64,000 nucleotides of DNA, from NCBI GenBank assembly GCA_002989075.1, contig PSQN01000013.1, forward strand, positions 778,379 to 842,378, given 5' to 3'. Numbering within the stretch: position 1 is the first letter of the stretch; each line of letters opens with the position of its first letter. The notes under the pieces are model-generated. The model saw only the letters and a program-made list of their open reading frames with translations. It made no database searches and was not told the DNA's origin. Below, one piece after another: positions 44,653-57,236 of this stretch. Source of the stretch: Arthonia radiata. Its lineage: Eukaryota; Ascomycota; Arthoniomycetes; Arthoniales; Arthoniaceae. The translations under genes and the position numbers were made by a program.

Positions 44653-46344
44653 ATGGCCACCAAGCAAGAGCACTACACCCACAGGGTCACAGGTTCACAG
44701 CGGTTCGAGGAAGAAGCCCGAAAATTCAGGGATCGTCGTGCGAAATATGGTCAGCTCTTCCTCGCATAAACGCTAAGCTCTTTCTTACCGAAGCTCATAG
44801 TTTCTGACCACATTGACAAATTGCGAGGCATCTTTCTGACCGAGCGACCAACCGGACCTTGGTACAAGGAGATACAAGAGGCGGATGCAATCTTCACCAA
44901 GCTTGAGCACAGCCAAGGCATGATGCTTCATGATTCCACGAATTTCTCGCGCTTCGATATAGGGATGACAATGGACACCATCTCCAGCACCGATGATAAT
45001 TATGGGGACGAAGAGTTCTCGTTCTCTGCGCGAGCTGGTCAGCTGAATATGTTTTGGGATAAGTTGCAGTGGGCACGTAAGCTCATTCCTCGAGATGGGG
45101 TCGCCACTTATCACTGTGATGCTCCAACCGAGAATCTCATCCACTTCACGCCGCCTGCCAAAATCGCCATTGCAGGCCCAGCAGATGACCAAGCTACCTT
45201 CCAGGTATCATCAGATTATGATCATTCGAGGTCCACATGCCCGTTCTTAGATCTACCAACGGAAGTTCGCACGATGATCTACGACGTGTTGTTCTCCTCA
45301 TCCGAGATAAGGAGCGATTCGTACAGACCGCCAGCCTCGCCCTCGGCGACGGAGTGGTATACCAAGCTGCTGGCTTTGCCAGGAAAGGGACGTACAGAAA
45401 ACACCACCACAGTCCTGCAACTACCCGCCTTACTCATGGTCAATCGCATAATCCACGCCGAGGGGAAAGATAAATACTTGCCCAGGGTACAGTATTGTTT
45501 CGAAAACGTATCGGACTTCTTAGATGTCATCTCGAATACCTCGCCGGGGTGCGTAGCCCGACTCCGGTACGTACATGTCAGACATTCAATCATAACTGTG
45601 CAGTCGCCTTTCTTGCACGCCACTGTGTGTGGACACCTCGATGACGCCATCGCTTCCTTTCCGAACCTTCGCTTGGAGCGCCTCGCCATTGAATGGCAGA
45701 GTAGCAAAGGTCAATGTGAGTGCTTTTCTCTATTTCTCTCGACGTTCACGATCACTGCCGGACTTGCTTTGTATTGGTTGGAGCAGCTCTCTACCGTTCA
45801 AAGTAGTACATGGGATGCTTCAAGTCAAAACATCTGCCTTCCTTTGCATTGCTGGACCTAAGCTGACGAAAGTATTAAGACACTGCGCGAGAAGAACTGA
45901 AACAACTCCTAGCGGCACGGTACTGGACGGAACTGCACATTCATCTCGTAGATCACGCAGATCAAGTTTTCAATCCCTCGCTGCAGGACTATATTGCCCC
46001 CTACGGTCAAGATATCTCCAGCCTCCATGACGTGGGATTGCGGACCGGCTTCTACAGCACCAGGCGCAACGGCGACGAAGCCGCAAGTGCACGCCGAGAC
46101 TTCAATCTCGAGGACATGTTAGGCTCTGTGGACTACCCAGTCATGCTTATGCAACGCAACGCCAGCGAGCCTGTCGACAATAGGGTCCCTAAACTGTTGC
46201 CTTATATCTCGAAGCTGGCTCTGGGTCCAGCGGCTGAAGAGAATACGCGCGACTTTCCCTGGGTGAGTGTCTCCCTCATCAGTTCTACTCTGCAAACTAC
46301 ATGTTTTTTACTAACACCGGCTGCAGACTGCGATGAGGAACTAG
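44653..46344 (+). CDS. Tandem-duplicated lineage-type protein, copy B (2EXR/F-box-like motif)
   Basis: Four exons (44653-44749, 44801-45715, 45880-46262, 46327-46344) give 470 residues. Aligned blocks with copy A include FLDLPTEVRTMIYDVLF, LPALLMVNRIIHAEGKDKYL, PRVQYCFENVSDFLDVISNTSP and LRYVHV. Intron positions and phases (1, 1, 0) are the same, and the last exon is again tiny (TAMRN). The two genes lie 313 bases apart in the same direction, so they arose by tandem duplication. The proteins are now well diverged, which argues for an old event or fast change. Function unknown. Confidence 0.75.
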
Positions 46345-47794
46345 TAAGCTGCAAGCTCCACCCCAGAGGTGCACCCTGTGTTCATCATGCTAACGAGAAA
46401 AGTCCTCACGTGCGATGTACAGACCGTAAGCTCTTCCAGTAGAGCTTCACCAAGATGCGCTATCGGACACGCTCCATTTAATTCAGTCTTTACGGACCAT
46501 GGCTGTGCGAGGTCAATCCGATATTTGGACGGCAAAGACCTCTCACGCATGGAGGAAACCCAGACAATGTGTTCCCCTCTCTTCCTGACAATTCCAAAAG
46601 AACCGGTGAATTAATGGATTCGTACGTCCATGTACCCTCAGGTCGACCGGAAAGCAGAGTGCGTGGCGATGGTTGATATTAGAGTGCAGGGATGATATCG
46701 TTCGCGTCAGTCCCGTAGCGTTGTCACGACGTTCGTAGACTCATGTTAGATGAATACCGTCATTACTCTACGTCCGCCCTTCAATGAATCTCACGAGACA
46801 CACGGAGGATGAGTAATACTCAAATTGCATCGTGCGAGTGATTGAATACGCAAAAAACAACAGCACTCCTTGGTCTCGGCCAACACGCCACTCGCGGCAG
46901 CTATACCAAATAAAGCAGTAGTGCGCCTCATCCGTGTTCGACCAGCGCGGCTCAACCAGACATTGCCATACTGCTAGCATCGGATTCCTCGGATTGCGTT
47001 TTGTCTTTCTACTCCTCTAGAAAAAGAGTCAGGCTGCGAGACTTCCGCACCCCAAGTGCTGGTGAGGACTCGTCGCTCGAGTTCGAGGAACTCGCTGGCT
47101 AAAGCAACACTTCAACATGGAGTAGCGCATCAACAACGTGTACCTCGCCAGACTCGTCGAGCTCGAAACAAATCCTGAACGCACTATCGTTTACACGGTG
47201 TTCTTCGCTTGGGTCGACGACCCTTGATGCTCGCCAAAACACCTATACGCTGCAGAAGTTTCAAGTCGCGACATGGTGCCGTTTCCTCGTCACACTTTCA
47301 GGACAGCTGCTCCTTCGGTAATGACACTGCGCTCTTGTGTAGCCCCAAGATCAAATCCGTGAAGGTGCTTGAAGACCAGCTGCCCTAAATGTTAAAGCAC
47401 CAGCGGCAGGCTCTAAAACGTTGGACACCCTTGCTGTGAGATTTTCACATGGACAAGCGATTTGCAAGACGTATGATATTTGTCGCCCCGAGAATGCCAG
47501 TCCGCTGTATCAGAAAGTGGCCACGGCACAAGAGGACGCAACATGACACGCCCGATCGGTCATCCCAACATCGCGTGCTTTCGCAACACCTGGACGCTTC
47601 AAACCATCTATGCGTCAGATTCGACACGTTGTCAATGTGCACAATAACACCTTGGCCATTCCCTTTCCGAGATGACATAAGTATTTCTCGCAGCTCTTCA
47701 TCTCCAAAGACATCGCTTCTTTCTTTGCTCCCTACAGTATCCCAGTGAAGCATCACCCTGTCGACAGAATCGTCTACCCACCACATTAGTCCGA
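46345..47794. other. Gene-poor stretch
   Basis: Short frames only. A minus-strand frame of 120 codons (47445-47807) runs into the promoter and start of the next gene and was not accepted. The part at about 47110-47390 reads in pieces like protein on the plus strand but is broken and unrecognised. Confidence 0.4.
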
Positions 47795-48259
47795 ATGTCC
47801 GTCGCAATCCAAAAATGGTTCAAGAAAGTCTCTTGGGGCGACCAAAAGTTCCAAGACGGCGAAATGATCCAGATCTCGTCCAACGACGGCGAGCTCGAAG
47901 TCTACGTCCACGAAGAGAACGTCGGTCCCTCGGCGTGGATCACCCAGGAAGCGCTGGATCGCAACAAAGCGGAGTGGGTCCGCATCGTCAGGGCACACGC
48001 CTCGCAGGACTTCGAGAACGAGTACGACAATAAGTCTGGCGGCGGCAAGCTGGCGTGCGCTTTGATCAAGTGGGTGGTACCACGAACGCGATGGGAGTGC
48101 GATGCTTTGCAAGGGTGACTGCTGACGTGTGATAGTGGCAAGAGCTCCGTCACCCATCCGACTGCGCCATGGAATGTTTTCTACCTGCACCACTCGAGTA
48201 AGCACGGCAGTGATTGGGTCGCGGGTGCGCATGCGCATGTCAGATTGCCTACGAGTTGA
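47795..48259 (+). CDS. Small soluble hypothetical protein
   Basis: Two exons (47795-48069 and 48136-48259) with a 66-base intron (GTGGGT, GCTGAC branch, GATAG) give 132 residues. The start MSVAIQKWFKKVSWGD has good context (CGAATGTC). The protein has no signal peptide or helix long enough for a membrane. C-terminal residues PWNVFYLHHSSKHGSDW and GAHAHVRLP include several histidines. Codon use is strongly biased to C/G in third positions, unlike the surrounding spacers, which supports a real expressed gene. I recognise no named family. Confidence 0.7.
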
Positions 48260-48968
48260 GTGTAGGCAGACCGTGTGTCTGTGGAGGCCCAAAGCTGGTC
48301 GCCGCAGCCATGTCTCCGGGCTCGTCGATGGACACGAAATAAGCAAGACTCTCACTCAAGCTCTTTCCTTGTCTCAGCCCTCTCATGTCTGTCAGCTGAG
48401 GCCTTCGTTCTGCCATAGCCCGTTCTCTGCGCCTAGGCCCATAAACCCATCTGCAGCCCACCCTTACGCCCCGCGAATGTACCTGTCAGACATGACCAGT
48501 ATCAGTAGCTTACCCGTCGGTCGTTCTGGTGCCCCGCAAAGCTTGCCCGTAAACAGTCCGGCTTTGTTGCTCCGGTATGTTGATCACAAGTTGCAAGTTG
48601 TCAACGGTCATGCAGCCATTCCGCGTTCCGAATCGCCTTCGCCGTCATCGCCAAAATGGCATGACACCACCACGATGCTCATTGCTCGCCATCAACCCCT
48701 CACCAGACACTGCAGAAAGATTCATTGTCGTTATCACCTTCTTTAAACTGCCAGAACTTTGAAGTTTGACAGCCGATCTTTCCTCTGGTTTTCGTCGCAC
48801 GCTCAAATTCCACAATCTCATCTCCTGCTCGTACTGTCCATTTCGGCCAATGGTGTGTCACTCGTGCCAGCCGCATGCCCTCCCTTTCCACCGTACAGTG
48901 CACTCAAGGCGCTTTCGGATGATAGTGTCTCCAGCACTCCAATGCGGATCTCACAAAAAAACACGAGG
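48260..48968. other. Convergent spacer
   Basis: Between two convergent genes. Nothing supported. Confidence 0.5.
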
Positions 48969-51516
48969 TCAGTCGATGAGCCACTCAGTCGTTTCGACAT
49001 ACTCAGCAGCTACATCGGTGACTGTCTTGATGCGAGATGTGGAGAGAAATGTGCGTGGTGCACGTAAAATTCGATTGAAGAGGAATTGAGCAGCAATAGG
49101 CTTGGTTGTAGTAGTCACGTCTCTCCGCAAAACAGCGACTGCATTCGTAAGCTCATACCCAGTATCGTGTGTGATGTCCTCCCTCAGGATGAACGCCACG
49201 TATCTCGTATCGACGTTCTGCAGCTTCAGCCGTTCTGCTTTGAAAAGAAAATCCCAAATTGCCAGGGATCTGCCGTTCTGCGTCAAGTTTGCAGCCTCGA
49301 TATTCTCGAAGTCAAGTACTTCTCGAAGGACTACTGCGGCTTTTCGAACGACGAGTCCCAAAGGCGTGAGTGTTGCCGGGATGCATTCGAAACTGACTAC
49401 AAACCATGGTTGTCCCAAAAAAGTCGAAGGCGCCCAGCGGAATCCCTGCCGCTGGAGCCGGGGCCCTTGCAGGTACAGCAGATCTTCAGGTATTGGTACT
49501 CGGGTCAGGATACTATCCATTGTTAAAGGTAAAGCGTGGTCTTGTGATAGATCCGACCCGAATAGAGTGGCGATGCACACAAATTCATCGCTCGGCTTCG
49601 AGGTAGCTCTATTGCAGAGACTTTTCGCGATCTTTAATAGTGAACCTGGTCCGACTAAAAGCCCACTGCCCTGCGTGCCAAGCATTACATTGAGCTGGCA
49701 ACGAATGTATCTTTCTAAGGGATTCCAGGTGCGAGCCGGAGATACCCCGTGCATGGAGGACGAATCTGTGCCAAGAATGTAGTCGAACACGGCTGCCTCC
49801 CATCCGCCAAGGGATTGCCACTGTTCATCCTGCTGGAATGGTAGCCCGGCATGTTCTAGGAATTGCCTTGCCCAAGCTCTCGTGTTTGACTGTTCAGAGA
49901 GTTCACTGTTGCAGATAAGGTTCCATGGCACTGGACCGGCTTTGAAACACACGAATAACTTGTCAGCACCAGGCAAGACGGCTTCTTGGAAAGTCCAAAG
50001 GCGACGTCCCCACTCAGAACACAGTAACTGCAATCCCATTGCGTAAGGGTCATCTTCTACAAGCTGCAAGTTCTTATCGAGAACTATAGTAGACGTGGCT
50101 TTCTTGTAGATTGAAGCCATCTTAGCAACAGCGATCTTCCTCACGGCCATATGCGCCGAAGACACCGGTATACATAGGGTATCAATCCAGAACAGGCAAG
50201 GGCCGGGGAGCGCTTGTCTCACCATGTCACAGATGTATAAGACCTGGCAAAGGGGGAGACTATTCTCGATCGAATTGCCTAGCCCATGCGACCTGATAGA
50301 TGATAGATCACTGTCAGCGTGAGAGTAGTGAAGATAGCCGATGCTAGGATGTCTGCATCACTCACCAAACATGACTTATAGCACAAAAAGTTGCTCCTTC
50401 GGTGTATTCTACTACTCTCGGGAGGACATGCGATGATCTTTGCTCGAGCTGAATGACGGGCAGAGCTCCACGCAAGTAGACATCTGCCAGTTCTGTTTCG
50501 CTGATCACTATAGACTTACAAAAGCTTTCCTGCTGCTGACATCGGTGCGTAGGACTCATGGTCAAATTGTCATGCTTGACTTTGAGGCATCGACGCTCGC
50601 TGCATGTGGACGGAGCTGCTTCGAGATTTGTGTTGTCTCCAGAAACTTCGTCTGCTGCATAGGTTATTGAGTGACCGCTTGGAGCATGTAGCCGTGCATC
50701 GTGAGAGTCCAGCTCCAGCATATACGCGGCAGCACAATCGTCCGATAAGATATTAGCAGTGCGATTAGGACACCACGTCTTCATATGCAGACACTGACCA
50801 ATTCCGTGAGCTCCTATGTTAAGGATCGTGTTGTCGAAGAGTCTTGACGGAGGAAAAAGCCAATCCACGATACTCTCGACACTCGTAGCCAAGATGCTGC
50901 AGGTAAAGAGCATCAGGTAGTCCTGCTCTGTGATCACTCTCGTAATAGAGCGATTCCCCAGTGAGTTATTGACAAGCTCGAGGAATGAACGCACCGTAGT
51001 AACAAGGTCTTTTGTGCGTTCGAGAATGCTGGTGTAGATGTCTTCAGTGGTACCGCGTATGCTGATATAGACCAGCACAGATAGAGGCGCCGCGACAAGA
51101 TTGTCTGCTGTGATCAATGTCTGAGTCTCAGTATCTTGAACAGTAGCCACAGCTGCTTGGGCTTGAGAAAGCGCCATTGTTCGGACATGACCCGGAAGAG
51201 ATTTGGTAGACAGCCACCTTTGACCATCTTCGTCAACAACAACAAAATCTCGCACGTCCAACTGCATTCCAAATATGTTCAAGAACTCATCGAGGAATCC
51301 GAAAAAGGCGTAGTTCTGTATCAGGCACAGGAAGTAGAGACTTTTGTCACTTGGCATAGGGTGCAAGTGCTCTTGGATGATTGTGTCAGCTGAGCAACCT
51401 TGTCGTTCCAGATACTCGTAGAAACCCTTCCCGTCGTAAGCAGGAACTGCGTCGCATGAGTAGTAAGGGCACCGGAGGGAAGGCACCCGGTTCTCGTCCC
51501 ACATCAAGTGCTCCAT
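48969..51516 (-). CDS. HET-domain (heterokaryon incompatibility) protein
   Basis: Two exons (51516-50366 and 50292-48969) give 824 residues. The 74-base intron falls inside the HET core and its removal gives CAISHVWSHGLGN. The domain continues with SLPLCQVLYICDMV, FWIDTLCIP, ASIYKKATSTIVLD and EWGRRLWTFQEAVL, that is about residues 378-500. HET proteins trigger cell death when unlike fungal cells fuse. The N-terminal 380 residues carry a hydrophobic motif (NYAFFGFLDEFLNIFG) shared with two other genes in this window. Two Cys pairs near residue 15 (RCPYYSCDAVP) are also there. No NACHT or WD repeats. The frame is intact. Confidence 0.88.
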
Positions 51517-52149
51517 TGGTGAATCAAAGGTGAAGAGGGGGTGTTGATGGTCACTTGTTTCAAAGCGTGCATATAGATGGTTCCAATATTAGCACGTCAC
51601 GAATTATCAAGACCGAGAGCGATCGACCTAACAGCCTCGCGCCCGTAAGGCATCCATCTCGACCAAGCCACGATAGCAGCTGCAGCTCCCCGCCAAGACC
51701 GGACAAGATACAAGTACCTCTCACACGTTCTTGCAATGGCGAACGAACCGCCCAGAATGTTGGCGCGAGAAACTAATACCAACATCAATAGCCTTGGCTT
51801 CGGATTCCAGCATGCAGGCTGCGAGACTCTGCGCGCGAAGCGTCACCATATTGAGTGGCTCCCAAACCTCGGTGGGGTCATGCGAACAGCGTATGCCTTT
51901 CCGATACTTAGTCGCACCTTCTCGACGTGCATGGTGAGTTCTGTGGCAATACCTTCAGCGTATGACATGGATGTAATTCGCAGCTCCTCACCTCGAAGAG
52001 ATTGCAGGTTTCTTCACTACACTTACGGTTTGAAATACTCTAATTGACGAAAACATCAACTCGACTTGTCTCCTTGTTTTTCTTCTCGTCATGCGCTACC
52101 AATCTAGCTCCTTGGCAAGCCTCCAAATCATAGGACCCTCACAGTTCAC
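51517..52149. other. Spacer with a possible small gene
   Basis: An ATG at 51736 opens 103 codons to 52047 with mixed composition and a possible donor (CATG|GTGAGT) at about 51931. No family is recognised and I do not call it a gene. Confidence 0.35.
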
Positions 52150-52810
52150 TCGTTCCCCACGCTATTCGAATTCTAGGTGACTGCAGAATCAAATACGCCG
52201 TCAAAATCAGATCGGAACGTTTGTCCGTACGGCAAGCGTGTCTCTGTAGCGCTGCTTGCGCAACAATGTTCACCGTCTTTTGTGGACAATTGAGCAAGCG
52301 CGCTGATTACGGGAGCATCAGTCCTACTTGAGACCTAGCGCAGGTGTATACCGCGGGGGGACAAAACCTCTGCAGATCCTGTCTCTTCCACGCTATCAAA
52401 ATTCTGATTACGGGATAAGAGATCTCGTCCACATTTGATGGAAGCAGATGCCAGTGTAGTAAGTATATATTTGTAGCGTTGCCTGCGCGAGTTTGCTATC
52501 TTTTGCATGCGTTTGAGAAGCGCGCTAGAGAAGTGAACGCTAGACCCGTCTAAGTCTTAGCGTAAACGCAGATGGTCGCGACGACAGGATGCTTACAATG
52601 CCCGCATCTTCCACGCTTTGAGTGATCTGATTGAAGATGTGAGATCGCCGTCGAAATTCGATGGGAGCCGATGTTAGATTAGTGAATCCACTTTTGTAGG
52701 GTTGCTGGCGCGAGTTTGTGGTCTTTTGGGCTGCAAAACAATGGCGGGAGCACTCCTGTTTATCGAGATTTCGCGCGTGGAGATATGTGCACGCAACGTC
52801 TGAAGTACTG
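52150..52810. repeat. Three diverged ~230-base tandem units
   Basis: Units begin at about 52153, 52386 and 52610. Each has CCACGCT near its start, then a TTGATGG or similar block, then TGTAG-G-TTGC with GCGCGAG or GCGCAAC, then TCTTTTG. The order and spacing of these blocks agree, although overall identity is low. No open frame covers them, so they are non-coding or long decayed. Confidence 0.65.
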
Positions 52811-53295
52811 TTGAAATGCATAAGAATATTGGTGTGAAACCAAAGCCTCCCATGCCACCATGCTACCAAGTCGCGAGGGGAGGAGAGCTTTTACTGCGGG
52901 CGGGGCAGCGGGCGGAAGCCCGCCCGAAGTTGCCGAGAGCTCGCGGGGCGGAACCGCGGAGATCCACTGAATACTCAGACAAAACTCTTGTCACAAAGTC
53001 TGGGTTTGCAGCTCCCAGCCATCGCCTCGCGTGAGCGCAGCGAACACTTTTATTGGTCTGATGTGCCTCTCGGGTGCATGTATACTTCTGCAGCGGCTTG
53101 CCGCCGAGGCAGACGCGGTCTATCCGGCCCTTACATCGGTCGCCTTGCATGTGGACTGTGTAGGTAAGCGCTACATGTGTAAGAGCGACAATGCCCGCTT
53201 GCCATGTTTCCCGCCTTTTGTACTAATAGATCGTGTCTCGCATGCCACTGCAGACTCCGTCTGTACTAATTTTGCTGCAATCCTCCCGTCTCACT
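52811..53295. other. Leader region of the second HET gene
   Basis: A GC-rich block at about 52880-52960 with several inverted GCGGGC/GCCCGC elements, then ordinary sequence. No gene accepted. Confidence 0.45.
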
Positions 53296-56200
53296 ATGGA
53301 TCATCTGCCTAGAGCGAGCGCCCCAGCAAGACCGCTCAAATCGGTCCCATACTGCGAAGATAGTAGGTTTGTGTATACCCAGCCATTCGATGATTTTGAT
53401 GCTCGCGTTCCAACTTCGGACATCCCGCAGGCGGGTCCGGAGCGATCTCGAGTGTACTCCAGCTTCGTTCAGAGCTGGCTCTACTTTGGACTTCTGGAAG
53501 CATTCTTTGGTACCTGGGATCTCCCCGTGGACAAAGTCGACTTCCTTGAAGAGAGTGAGAATGGTCGTGTCGTGACGAGTAAGATCTTGCAAGATTATCT
53601 CGTGGCCATTGCCTCTCGCGAGCACAATGAGCGTCAATTGACTATGAAGGATAGAGACACAAGTGGAGAGAGGCTCAGAGACTACCGGCCGCTGACGTTG
53701 AAGACCGCACGCAAACGAAACCTCAGTTCCTTTGACATTTTGAAGAGACATCAAAGTAAGCTTCGAAGCAAGGTCAGTATCAATGACGTAGATCCCGCGG
53801 TTGGGATAGCATCATCATCCTGGGCGCCACCTTGTCACACGCGAAGGACCTTATCTTTCAACCCACCCATGGCACGTTGCAGAAGGAGCATGAGTCTGTC
53901 AACTATGGCGAGTTTTGCCTTCGCAGTATGCAAGATCTCCGGTTCGATGATACTTGGTGCCCTCACGAACGAATGGTTTTTGCCCAGCTTGCCAACGGGC
54001 GACTGCCGGAAATAGCCTTCTTCAGCCAAATGAAGCGCACAAGGGCGGAGGTATCCCACGCGGAATGCAGCAAGCACGAGTGCGTCGCATACCAGATAAA
54101 AGAAGATTACAAGACCCGGCATGTTCGCGATGACTGCGACTGCGAATTCGTTGGATTTGAAGAAGGGGGTGTGCCGGTTGATTATGGGGGAGAAGAAGAG
54201 CCGCCGATCCAGCCCCAAACCGACACTTGGGAACTAGATCCAAAGGAGCTCGACACAGGTCAATCAGAGATCTCGGGAACACCAATACACAACGGCAACC
54301 CTGCAGAGCCACCCAATCAGCAACTTCCAGATTCTGAGTCTCTGGTCTCTTCTACAGCGTCTATGGAAGGTGATGAAGTGCAATATGCTTCGAAAAACAA
54401 TCAGCGTACCGATGAAGCGACCAAAGAATTAGACCATGCCAGTTCTAAGCCCGTCAAGACGCCATCCGGCTCTTCGTCAAAAAGTCCCAAGATGAGACCA
54501 TCGCTTGCCTCCAGGCTCAAATCTGGTGCAAAATCCCAAGTAAGGTCTCATTCGTCCAAGGTGCCACAGCTCCAGTATCTGTCGAAGAAGGTCCCAGCAA
54601 TCACGTTCCAACACGGACAGATCAAGACCGAACTTGTGCCATATCTCCATTCTTCGATGGCTGGCTGGCTGAAAATCCCGTACAGTGGCTGCAACCTGGT
54701 GGCAGTAAGCCATGTCTGGGCTGATGGACTGGGTAATCGCAAAGCAAACAAGCTGCCTTTCTGCCAACTGGAAAGACTACAGGCGTTGGTGAACAATCTG
54801 TATGCGAAGAAGCATCATCCAGTACCATTCTGGATCGATACGTTGATGCTACCAAAATATTCAAGCAAGCCCGCCTCAGAGAGCGAGAGCCAGGGAAGAT
54901 CCGGGCTCAAGTCCAAAGCGATGGGGAATATGGAGTGGGTATACAAAGGTGAGTCCCAATCTGTCTCGGCGTAAGGCAATGTTGAATCTTCGTTGTCTGC
55001 CATTGGGAAAAAGTGACTTCTTCTTTTATGCTCACCTACAAACCACGGGCTTTTGCGCTTCGGATCATCTCTCGCTGACTGTTGGTGTATCTTAGGTGCA
55101 TCCAAGGTACTTGCGCTTGATCGCGGCTTAGAGTCTGTCTCTACTGAAGGCATGCAAGCCGAGGAGATTGGCGCATACCTCGTGACAAGCGTTTGGACGA
55201 AAAGGTTATGGATGCTACAAGAAGGCTGCAACAAACAACGCACTTTTTATCAGTTCGCCAACGGAGCCACTCTCTGGCCTGTCTTACATGACGAAGTGCT
55301 CAACAAGTCGAAGCTGAGCACATGGAAGGGCAACTGTGACCTCCCCAAGAAACGCGCGGTGAGAAGAGCTCAAAGCCTGGACCTGATCCAACTCTGTTTT
55401 CTTTACAACAAGGCAGTCCCAATAAAGCCAATGGTCGGGTATTACTCACCCAGAACGATGGCCTTTGCAGAGATGGACTCGAGACTCTACAGACTGATCA
55501 ATCCGGTCTGGTATTTCATACACCGTTTCCTCGAGGAGATGACCATTGACTGGTCAGGTGGGTTTAACGCAAAAGCACTCACACGTTGTATGCGGGGCAT
55601 GTACTATCGGAACGCGAGCGACCCCGCTGATGAGCCTTTGGTGCTCTCCTCACTGCTCTCGCGGATCGCCGGTTCCGCGGCAGAGCTGAGAGCGAAGGGC
55701 GATACACGAGAGGAGCGCTACAAGCTTCTCTTCAAGAAGTTCAACTACGTCCCGCGTGACATTCTGTTCGTGGACCAGGTTCGATGCAACGAAGATGGCT
55801 GCCGCTGGATCCCCACATCACTGCTGGCCGTATACAACTCCGAAGGCAAGCCTGTCGACCGTCCCGAGCGCACACGAAAAGGGCTCCCACTGCACTTCTT
55901 GAACGCCGCCAGCGTCGCGATGTACGGTTTCGTAAGCATCTCCGCTGCCGGCATACCGGGACTCGTCATGACTTTGTCGCTCATACCGCACACCGCGTAC
56001 GCCGTGCGCCGGATGCGCAAAAACAGTCCCATGTGCCCGCAGTCAGATCGCGGCATCGAGACCTCGCTGAGCGGCATCCGGATCCTGCCTCGTCCAACAA
56101 CGCTGACGGCGCCGTTTCGTTTCGAGCTCCAAGACCAGGCTTATCGGCCGTTCGCGCAGTCCCGCGTTGCAGGATGGGTGGTCGACCTGCGCGAACCGGG

Positions 56201-56486
56201 CACCGGCCGCGCCGTCACTGATCTCCCGGAGAAAGACTACTGCTTGCTAGTGGACGGGTCGTTCGAAAGCATGCTTGGGAGAGCGCCTGCGCCGTGCCGC
56301 GCTGTGCTGGTGTCGGTCACGGAGTGGCACTCCGTGCGCCCCGGTGGCTTCGCGAAGTTCGAGGCGCTTGCTGCCATGGCGCCGATGCTGGCGGATGACG
56401 AGGCTGCGCTCGCGTTGCCGAGCGTAGAGGTCCGGCTGCCGATGAAGACGTCCCAGATGGTTATCGACAAGTGGATCGTGGGGTGA
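53296..56486 (+). CDS. HET-domain protein, with one unresolved frame change
   Basis: The N-terminal frame starts at 53296 and carries SWLYFGLLEAFFGTW, the motif shared by the HET family here. At about 53757-53840 the reading frame must change to reach the next segment (IILGATLSHAKDLIFQP), which matches the relative at 48969-51516. A canonical junction that keeps frame (AAG|GTCAGT to GCGAAG|GAC, 78 bases) would delete that matching segment, so a true frameshift is also possible. The second segment has a Ser/Lys-rich linker, then the HET core VAVSHVWADGLGN, LPFCQLERLQALV and FWIDTLMLP. A clean intron (54949-55095) leads to the last exon with VLALDRGLES and KRLWMLQEGCNK, ending at 56486. About 1000 residues in all. 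Confidence 0.75.
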
Positions 56487-57236
56487 TTTCCTGTCGCAAC
56501 GCTGGGGAGACATATCTCTTGTTGGTTGCCAACTATCAACTATCTATCTCCAACTAGCAACTACTTGTTATTATCTGCTGATCATCCACTTGGCTACATT
56601 CCTGGTCGACTATCAGATGGTGGCGACTGTTTGGTAGATAGTAATAGTTGCCATATGGGACCTAACACCTCTCAGGAGAACCTCCCGCTGCAAAGATGCA
56701 ACCCGCGATGATTGATGAGATGAAGCGCTCAGACCTCCTTGACTGTGAACCACCTGAAATATCTATGATTGAGACACTGCCAACGCTTGATACTCCTGTC
56801 GTCCAATGCAAACGTTCACGGCACGTTAGATTGCATCTAAGCTTATAAAGGTCGGTAAGAGGGTTTTGCAGTCAAAACCACTGCTTGGCCCCTGCCGGCG
56901 GACAGGCGCTACGAACTTGCGCAGTGCTTGTTTGCTTGCTTGCGGAGAGACATCTGGCGTCCTTGTGTCAGCTGCTTATGTGCCTTACAGTACGTCCAAG
57001 GTTGCGCCAGCAATCTACTCGCAACAGTCCGGTACCCCTGCTCCGTCCAACAAGAAATCTTTCAAGACACGTGCCATAGGTATCAAAACACGTACCATAT
57101 GCACACTACTCACAAGATCAACCGTATGCAACAAAATCACCAGCCTCAAGAACGCTCGCGTATGCAGTCATCAAATCCATTAATCTATGGAAAACGTCCA
57201 TCTGGACCTGCCAGCCAAGCTAGCATTAAAAGGGTA
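56487..57236. other. Convergent spacer
   Basis: Convergent 3' ends. Several short CAACTA-type direct repeats near 56525-56570; no gene. Confidence 0.5.

Noticed and set aside
47445-47807. 120-codon minus-strand open frame
   Set aside because: Runs through the promoter and start of the opposite gene; no features.
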